Made by a program: the position numbers and the translations under genes
Notes under the pieces: model-generated
Seen by the model: only the letters and a program-made list of their open reading frames with translations
The model's database searches: none
Told to the model about the DNA's origin: nothing
Assembly: GCA_016179185.1 (NCBI GenBank)
Contig: JACORW010000081.1
Coordinates: 1 to 48,847, forward strand
Origin: Gammaproteobacteria bacterium
GTDB taxonomy: Bacteria > Pseudomonadota > Gammaproteobacteria > Eutrophobiales > Eutrophobiaceae
DNA length: 48,847 nucleotides
Direction: 5' to 3'
Shown: in pieces, positions 42,928-48,847 of the stretch
Numbering within the stretch: the first letter of the stretch is position 1
Layout of the letters: each line of letters begins with the position of its first letter

Positions 42928-45900
42928 ATGCACAACGAGACGGTGTCCGCTGAATTCGTCCATCTGCGGCTGCACAGCGAGTATTCGCTGGTGGACGGGC
43001 TGGTGCGCATCGGCGCGCTGACGGAGGCGGTCGCCGGCGCCGGAATGCCGGCGGTGGCGGTCACCGAGCGCTGCAACCTGTTTTCGCTGGTGAAATTCTA
43101 TCAGCAGGCCGGAGCGCGCGGTGTCAAACCCGTCGTAGGTGCCGAGATTATTGTGTCGGGTGAGGAGCCGGGCAGCGCCGGCTGCCCGCTGGTTCTGCTG
43201 TGCCAGAACCAGACCGGATACCGCAATCTGACCCGGCTCATCACGCGCAGTTTTGTCGAAGGGCAGGGGCGTGGCGAACCGGTCGTGCAGCGGAACTGGT
43301 TGGATGCGCACGCCGGGGGTCTGATCGCGTTGTCAGCCGCGGCCGAGGGTGATGTCGGGCAGGCCCTGGTGGCCGGCAACCGCCGGCTGGCCGAATCGCG
43401 CCTCGCGCGCTGGCTGTCAGTGTTTCCCGAGCGCTACTATCTGGAACTGCATCGCACCGGCCGTTCCCACGATGACCTGCACGTGGACGGCGCGCTGGCG
43501 CTGGCGCAATCCCACGCCGTGCCCGTGGTGGCGACCAATGACGTGCGTTTTCTCCGCGCGGACGAATATGAGGCGCACGAGGCGCGGGTCTGCATCCACC
43601 AGGGGCGCACGCTGAATGACCCGCGCCGCCCGCGCGCCTACAGTCCGGAGCAGTACCTGAAATCCGTGCAGCAGATGCGGGAACTGTTCGTCGATCTGCC
43701 CGAGGCGCTGGAGAATTCGGTGCTGATCGCCCAGCGCTGCTCGCTGGAACTGGACCTCGGTCAGCCCCATCTGCCGGACTTTCCCGTGCCCCCGGAAGAG
43801 GATCAGAACTCGTGGTTGCGGAAGGAGGCGCGGCGCGGCCTGGATCGATTGTTCGCCGGCCCGACTGCAGGGATCGAGACGGCGGCGCATTCGAGATACC
43901 GGCAGCGCCTGGAAAACGAGCTCGATGTGATTACCGGCATGGGATTCTCCGGCTACTTCCTCATCGTCGCCGACTTCATCCGCTGGGCGAGGGACTGCGG
44001 CATCCCGGTCGGCCCGGGCAGGGGTTCCGGAGCCGGATCGCTGGTGGCTTATGCGCTGGGAGTGACGGAACTGGATCCGCTGCGTTACGACCTGCTGTTC
44101 GAGCGTTTTCTGAACCCGGAGCGTGTGTCGCTGCCTGATTTTGACGTGGACTTCTGCATGGACCGGCGCGATGAGGTCATCGGGTACGTGGTCGACAAAT
44201 ATGGCCGTGATCGTGTTTCGCACATCATTACCTACGGCAGCATGGCCGCAAAGGCCGTGGTGCGCGACGTCGGTCGCGTGCTCGGCCATCCGTACGGCTT
44301 TGTGGACAAGGTGGCCAAACTGATTCCGTTCGATCCGAACATGACGCTGAAACGGGCACTGGACGAAGAACCTGCGCTTGCCGAGCGGTACCGCAGCGAG
44401 GAAGAGGTACACACGCTCGTCGACCTGGCCATGAAGCTGGAGGGACTGGCGCGCAATGCCGGACGTCACGCGGGGGGCATCGTTATCGCGCCGCGCCCGC
44501 TCGAGGAGTACATGCCCCTGTACTGCGAACCCGGAAGTCCGGTGACCGCCACGCAGTTCGACATGGAAGACGCAGAGGCCATCGGACTGGTGAAATTCGA
44601 TTTTCTCGGCCTGCGCACCCTGACCGTCATTGACTGGGCGGTGCGCGACGCTGCGCCGCTGTGTGCCGCCCGCGGTTTGCCGCCTGTCAACATCGGCGCC
44701 ATACCGCTGGACGATCAGGACACCTATCAGCTCATCCAGCGCATGGAAACCACCGCCATTTTCCAGCTCGAATCGGACGGCATGCGCAAGCTGATCCGTC
44801 GTCTGCGGCCCGACCGGTTCGAGGATTTAGTGGCGCTGGTGGCGCTGTTCCGGCCGGGACCGCTGCAATCCGGCATGGTGGATGATTTCGTGGACCGGAA
44901 GCATGGCAGGGCGCGTGTGGAATATTTCCATGATTCATTGCGCGATATCCTGTCACCCAGCTACGGCGTCATCCTGTATCAGGAGCAGGTCATGCAGATC
45001 GCCCAGGTACTGGCCGGTTACACGCTTGGCGCCGCGGATCTGTTGCGGCGTGCCATGGGCAAGAAGAAGGCCGACGAAATGGCAAAGCAGCGCTCGATCT
45101 TTCTCGCCGGCGCCCGTGCGCGCAACGTGCCGGAGTCACTGGCGAGCCATATCTTCGATCTGATGGAGAAATTCGCAGGCTACGGTTTCAACAGGTCCCA
45201 TTCGGCCGCCTACGCGCTGCTGGCGTACCAGACGGCGTGGCTCAAGGCGCATTATCCGGCGGCATTCATGGCGGCGGTGCTGTCTGCCGACATGGACAAT
45301 ACCGACAAGATTGTCACCCTGCGGCACGAAGTCGGACGCATGGGTCTTGAACTCCTTCCACCCGGCATCAATGAAAGTGATTACAAATTCCGGGTGGTGG
45401 ACGAGCGCACCATCCGCTACGGGCTCGGCGCCATCAAGGGCGTGGGGGCATCCGCCATTGACTGCGTCGTTGCAGAACGCCAGCGTTCCGGACCATTCGC
45501 CGATCTGTTCGATCTGGCGCGGCGCGTGGACCTGCGCCGCGCCAACAAGCGCGTGCTCGAGGCGCTGATACGCTGCGGCGCCGCGGACGCCCTTGGACCG
45601 GGACGCAGCGTCATGATGGCGACACTGGACAAGGCAGTGCAATTCGCGGGTCAAAGCGTCGCCAATTCGGATACCGGGCAGAACGACATGTTCGGCCTGC
45701 ATCTGGACGCGGCGCCGGCAGCGGATGGTCAGTCCGCCGATCAGCGCTTCATCAGCGCGGCACCGTGGACCGACAAGCAGCGCCTGGACGCGGAGAAAGA
45801 GACGCTGGGCTTCTACCTCAAGGGTCATCCGATCCAGCGCTACGAGCCCGAGCTTGCGCATATCATCAGTGCACCGCTGTGCGAACTGCGCCCGGGTAAC

Positions 45901-46416
45901 GTCACCGTCGCAGGCTACATCGAAGCATTGCGTGTGCGCACGGGCAGCCGCGGCAAAATGGCCGAGTTTCAGATTGATGATCGAACCGCCCGCGTTCAGG
46001 TGCGGGCATTTTCCGAGGTCTTTGATCGCTCGTTCAATGTCATCGTCCAGGATCAACTGGTGATCGTGCGGGGCAAATACGAGGAAAACGAATACAGCCA
46101 GTCCGGCTACGCCGTTCGCGCTGAGGAAATTCTGACGCTGGATCAGCATCGGGCGCGGGGAGCGCGGCTGACGCTGCAGTTGAGCGGGATGACGGCGGGC
46201 AACGGATTTGTATCGGACTTGAAGCAGGTGCTGGCGCAACACCGTCCCGGACCGGCGCCGGTGACGATTGAATATAATAACGAATCCGCCACCGCAACCC
46301 TGATGCTGGGAGAGGAGTGGCAGGTGAGAGTCTCGGATCGGCTGCTGGATTCCCTGGTCCAGATGCTGGGGGCGGGGAATGTCCGGGTTCATTATCCCCG
46401 CGGCGAAGCCCGATGA
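42928..46416 (+). CDS. dnaE: DNA polymerase III subunit alpha
   Basis: 1162 residues, the size of E. coli DnaE. The PHP domain starts FVHLRLHSEYSLVDGL. The polymerase palm contains RGSGAGSLVAYALGV and the aspartates of LPDFDVDFCMDRR; EGLARNAGRHAGGIVI and YGVILYQEQVMQIAQ follow. The helix-hairpin-helix and OB-fold regions and a C-terminal tau-binding part are present (KMAEFQIDDRTARVQVRAF). It is the replicative polymerase. AAAGG lies 5 nt before the ATG. Confidence 0.97.
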   Translation: MHNETVSAEFVHLRLHSEYSLVDGLVRIGALTEAVAGAGMPAVAVTERCNLFSLVKFYQQAGARGVKPVVGAEIIVSGEEPGSAGCPLVLLCQNQTGYRNLTRLITRSFVEGQGRGEPVVQRNWLDAHAGGLIALSAAAEGDVGQALVAGNRRLAESRLARWLSVFPERYYLELHRTGRSHDDLHVDGALALAQSHAVPVVATNDVRFLRADEYEAHEARVCIHQGRTLNDPRRPRAYSPEQYLKSVQQMRELFVDLPEALENSVLIAQRCSLELDLGQPHLPDFPVPPEEDQNSWLRKEARRGLDRLFAGPTAGIETAAHSRYRQRLENELDVITGMGFSGYFLIVADFIRWARDCGIPVGPGRGSGAGSLVAYALGVTELDPLRYDLLFERFLNPERVSLPDFDVDFCMDRRDEVIGYVVDKYGRDRVSHIITYGSMAAKAVVRDVGRVLGHPYGFVDKVAKLIPFDPNMTLKRALDEEPALAERYRSEEEVHTLVDLAMKLEGLARNAGRHAGGIVIAPRPLEEYMPLYCEPGSPVTATQFDMEDAEAIGLVKFDFLGLRTLTVIDWAVRDAAPLCAARGLPPVNIGAIPLDDQDTYQLIQRMETTAIFQLESDGMRKLIRRLRPDRFEDLVALVALFRPGPLQSGMVDDFVDRKHGRARVEYFHDSLRDILSPSYGVILYQEQVMQIAQVLAGYTLGAADLLRRAMGKKKADEMAKQRSIFLAGARARNVPESLASHIFDLMEKFAGYGFNRSHSAAYALLAYQTAWLKAHYPAAFMAAVLSADMDNTDKIVTLRHEVGRMGLELLPPGINESDYKFRVVDERTIRYGLGAIKGVGASAIDCVVAERQRSGPFADLFDLARRVDLRRANKRVLEALIRCGAADALGPGRSVMMATLDKAVQFAGQSVANSDTGQNDMFGLHLDAAPAADGQSADQRFISAAPWTDKQRLDAEKETLGFYLKGHPIQRYEPELAHIISAPLCELRPGNVTVAGYIEALRVRTGSRGKMAEFQIDDRTARVQVRAFSEVFDRSFNVIVQDQLVIVRGKYEENEYSQSGYAVRAEEILTLDQHRARGARLTLQLSGMTAGNGFVSDLKQVLAQHRPGPAPVTIEYNNESATATLMLGEEWQVRVSDRLLDSLVQMLGAGNVRVHYPRGEAR

Positions 46417-46469
46417 AAACGCCGGGAAGAGCTTTTTCTGCAATTTGCCCATAGAGGATATTGACTGAC

Positions 46470-47423
46470 GTGGCGCGGAATTACCTGGAATTCGAACAGC
46501 CCCTCGCTGAGCTCGATATCAAAATCGAGGCGATGCGGGCTGCGATGGAAGGGGGCGACGCCGGCGCCGCCGTGGAGATCAACCGCCTGGAGCAGCGGGC
46601 GCGCGAATTGACACAGGCGATATATCTGTCCCTGAGTCCCTGGCAGATCGCGCAGGTGGCGCGTCATCCGCAGCGCCCCTATACGCTGGATTATGTGCTG
46701 CGGCTGTTCACGGACTTCGAAGAGTTGCACGGGGACCGGGCGTTTGCCGATGATCCCGCGATCGTCGCCGGCATCGGGCGTTTCAACGGGACTTCTGTTG
46801 CAGTACTTGGTCACCAGAAGGGCCGCGACGTCAGGGAGCGATTGCACCGCAATTACGGCATGCCGCGCCCCGAAGGATACCGCAAGGCGCTGCGGGTGAT
46901 GCGGCTCGCGGAACGGTTTCGGATGCCGGTGTTGACCTTTATCGACACACCCGGCGCCTATCCCGGCATAGACGCCGAAGAACGCGGCCAGAGCGAAGCC
47001 ATTGCCCGCAACCTGGAAGTCATGTCGCAACTGCGCGTGCCGATCATCTCCACGGTCATCGGCGAGGGAGGTTCCGGCGGGGCGCTGGCCATCGGCGTCG
47101 CGGATCGGGTGATCATGCTGGAGTTCAGCACCTATTCGGTCATTTCACCGGAGGGGTGCGCGTCCATCCTCTGGAAAAGCTCCAGCAAGGCGGCAGAGGC
47201 GGCGGAGGCCATGGGGATCACGGCGTCGCGACTGGTTGAACTGGGTGTCGCGGACTGCGTGGTTAAAGAGCCGCCGGGCGGCGCACATCGGGATGCGGAC
47301 GCCGTCGCGGTCGCGGTGGCGGCGGAATTGCGCCTGCGACTGGCGGAGTTGCGGCAGCTGGATGAGAGCACGCTGCTGTCCCGGCGCCAGAGCCGCCTCA
47401 GATCCTTCGGTTATTTTCAGTAG
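46470..47423 (+). CDS. accA: Acetyl-CoA carboxylase, carboxyltransferase subunit alpha
   Basis: About 317 residues. [19 protein letters not shown] is the usual N-terminus; [57 protein letters not shown], and [15 protein letters not shown] with the oxyanion glycines follow. It makes malonyl-CoA with AccD. No ATG fits: GTG at 46470 aligns with family starts and AGAGGA lies 12 nt upstream; TTG at 46461 is the alternative. Confidence 0.95.
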   Translation: MARNYLEFEQPLAELDIKIEAMRAAMEGGDAGAAVEINRLEQRARELTQAIYLSLSPWQIAQVARHPQRPYTLDYVLRLFTDFEELHGDRAFADDPAIVAGIGRFNGTSVAVLGHQKGRDVRERLHRNYGMPRPEGYRKALRVMRLAERFRMPVLTFIDTPGAYPGIDAEERGQSEAIARNLEVMSQLRVPIISTVIGEGGSGGALAIGVADRVIMLEFSTYSVISPEGCASILWKSSSKAAEAAEAMGITASRLVELGVADCVVKEPPGGAHRDADAVAVAVAAELRLRLAELRQLDESTLLSRRQSRLRSFGYFQ

Positions 47424-47425
47424 CC

Positions 47426-48760
47426 TTGCGTGAATTCAGCACCAATGCGTTGCTTGAAGTAATCCGCCAATGGCCGGCGGCCCCGGCCTGCCGCGTGGCG
47501 TTCAGCGGCGGACTGGACTCGACTGTATTGCTGCACGCCCTGTGCGCGCTGCGCGAGGCACTCCCCGGCCGGCTGTCCGCGATCCACATCAATCACGGAT
47601 TGCATGCGCGCGCCGGGGACTGGGACCTGTACTGCCGCGCGGTTTGCGGCGAATGGGGCATCGGATTTGAGTCATTCGCGGTGGACGCGCGTCCAATCCG
47701 CGGCCGCAGCCCGGAGGATCTGGCGCGTGAGCTGCGCTATGCGCGGCTGAAAGAGCACCTGCGCGCCGGCGAGATCGTGCTCACCGCCCATAATCAGGAC
47801 GATCAGGCGGAGACGTTGTTGTTGCAACTCTGCCGCGGCGCGGGCCCGGCCGGGCTGTCCGGCATGCCGCCGTTGCGGCCGTTCGGAGCGGGGTTTCATG
47901 CCCGGCCGTTGCTGGGCTGGCCGCGCGCGGCACTGGCTCGCTACGCCGCGGGGCACGATTTGCGGTGGGTCGAAGATTCCAGCAATACGGATCCCGCCTT
48001 CGATCGAAATTTCATCCGGCAAGAACTTATGCTGGCGCTGCGGGCGCGCTGGCCCGGTATCGGTGCCACGCTCAGTCGCGCCGCGCAAGTGCAGGCCGAA
48101 GCGCAGGCGATTCTCCAGGAAACGGCGGAGTCGGATCTGGCACGGTGCCGTGGCGCCGAGCCGCACCGGCTGCCCCTCGATCAGCTCAAGGCGCTGACCG
48201 CGCCGCGGCAGTCCAACCTGCTGCGCTGCTGGCTCGCGAGCCTGTCAATGCCGCTGCCGGCGCGCACGCACCTCGATTCGGTGCGCGCCCAGTTGCTCGC
48301 GTCGCGCCGGGACACGCTGGCGAAAGTAAGCTGGCCCGGGGCCGAGGTGCGCCGGTTTCAGGATGAGTTGTGGGCATTCGCGCCCCTGCCGCCCCGCGAC
48401 GCACGCGGGAGCACGACATGGTGTCTCGGTGCGCCGTTGACGCTGGCCCACGGTACGCTGAGCGCCCGGCTGGTGCAGGGGCGCGGGCTGCGCCGCTCCG
48501 CTCTGGAAAATGACAGCGTGGATGTCCGCTACCGCCGCGGCGGCGAGTCCATCCTGCCTGCGGGAGATCGGCACCACCGCAGTCTGAAGAAGCTTCTGCA
48601 ACAGGCGCATGTCCCGCCGTGGCTGCGGTACCGGCTGCCGTTGCTGTACTCGGGGGATCTGCTTGTTGCCGTGGCGGATCTATGGGTGGACGCGTCCGTC
48701 GCGGCCGTGCCTGCGGACGCGGGCTGGGAATTTCAGTGGCGCGACCACGGCGCCATTTAG
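47426..48760 (+). CDS. tilS: tRNA(Ile)-lysidine synthetase
   Basis: 444 residues. The PP-loop is RVAFSGGLDSTVLLHALCAL. AIHINHGLHARAGDWD, ELRYARLKEHL, TAHNQDDQAETLLLQLCRG and RWVEDSSNTDPAFDRNFIR are the N-type ATPase landmarks. The TilS middle and C-terminal domains follow (GGESILPAGDRHHRSLKKLL). It converts the wobble C of tRNA-Ile(CAU) to lysidine. TTG at 47426, 3 nt after the accA stop, is the only well-placed start. A perfect hairpin begins directly after its stop. Confidence 0.95.
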   Translation: MREFSTNALLEVIRQWPAAPACRVAFSGGLDSTVLLHALCALREALPGRLSAIHINHGLHARAGDWDLYCRAVCGEWGIGFESFAVDARPIRGRSPEDLARELRYARLKEHLRAGEIVLTAHNQDDQAETLLLQLCRGAGPAGLSGMPPLRPFGAGFHARPLLGWPRAALARYAAGHDLRWVEDSSNTDPAFDRNFIRQELMLALRARWPGIGATLSRAAQVQAEAQAILQETAESDLARCRGAEPHRLPLDQLKALTAPRQSNLLRCWLASLSMPLPARTHLDSVRAQLLASRRDTLAKVSWPGAEVRRFQDELWAFAPLPPRDARGSTTWCLGAPLTLAHGTLSARLVQGRGLRRSALENDSVDVRYRRGGESILPAGDRHHRSLKKLLQQAHVPPWLRYRLPLLYSGDLLVAVADLWVDASVAAVPADAGWEFQWRDHGAI

Positions 48761-48847
48761 CAGGCTGATGCAAAACTCGGTTTTGCATCAGCCTGTGGCG
48801 CCCCATGGCAGATTTCCTGCTCCTGCGAAATCTGCACTTCCGCCGGC
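48761..48847. repeat. Hairpin array F after tilS (cut by window edge)
   Basis: CAGGCTGATGCAAAA at 48761-48775 pairs perfectly with 48781-48795 (15 bp, loop CTCGG) and starts at the base after the tilS stop. A second hairpin, GCAGATTTC 48808-48816 with GAAATCTGC 48827-48835, has the loop GCAGGAGCAG when read on the minus strand. It is flanked by ACTTCCGCCGGC, the reverse complement of the GCCGGCGGAAGT that precedes the 38-nt units in array C. So the same module lies here in inverted orientation, and the array continues past the window. Confidence 0.92.

Overview
The window is GC-rich and reads as a chromosomal segment of a gammaproteobacterium. The evidence is the presence of mutH, the run map-glnD facing rpsB-tsf-pyrH-frr, and the envelope and lipid A order uppS-cdsA-dxr-rseP-bamA-skp-lpxD-fabZ-lpxA-lpxB-rnhB-dnaE-accA-tilS. 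Codon use and gene style fit a free-living, possibly chemolithotrophic lineage, but I cannot name the genus from sequence alone. I see no tRNA or rRNA gene, no insertion sequence with a transposase, and no CRISPR array.

Layout. Positions 1-5000 hold the end of a glycine-betaine-type ABC transporter fusion, a two-gene second-messenger cluster (a REC, degenerate GGDEF and degenerate EAL protein resembling FimX, followed by an MshEN-like plus cyclic-nucleotide-binding protein) and a phasin. Positions 5000-21460 are accessory and mostly single genes or pairs: amidohydrolase, phosphoribosyltransferase, a flavoprotein reductase with a cyclopropane-synthase-like methyltransferase, an orphan HlyD adaptor, a TlpA-like thioredoxin, a hemerythrin behind an FNR-type box, a TauE/SafE permease, a BPSS1780-type membrane protein, MsrA, a PilZ-like protein, a histone-deacetylase-like hydrolase, the Prc protease, a TPR protein and an alpha/beta hydrolase. 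Positions 21570-27570 are a leftward operon, map-glnD-mutH-dusA-FKBP. From 27600 to the end runs the rightward translation and envelope superoperon, which makes ribosomal protein S2, EF-Ts, UMP kinase and ribosome recycling factor, then isoprenoid and phospholipid precursors, outer-membrane assembly factors, lipid A enzymes, the replicative polymerase, acetyl-CoA carboxylase and tRNA-Ile lysidine synthetase.

The most unusual content is non-coding. At least six intergenic sites (9788-9947, 21481-21571, 30514-30659, 31321-31620, 42874-42902, 48761-48847) carry back-to-back perfect hairpins drawn from a shared module set. Several modules recur in the same order, sometimes in the opposite orientation, and their stems differ by paired compensatory changes while loops stay similar. 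One site contains three tandem units with an exact 38-nt period. Arrays sit directly against stop codons (FKBP, rnhB, tilS) or just before the start sites of frr and uppS. Separately, two convergent gene junctions (6668-6776 and 14963-15060) hold inverted repeats built from exactly 7-nt-spaced words, with different words but the same design. These look like structured repeat families and deserve genome-wide study.
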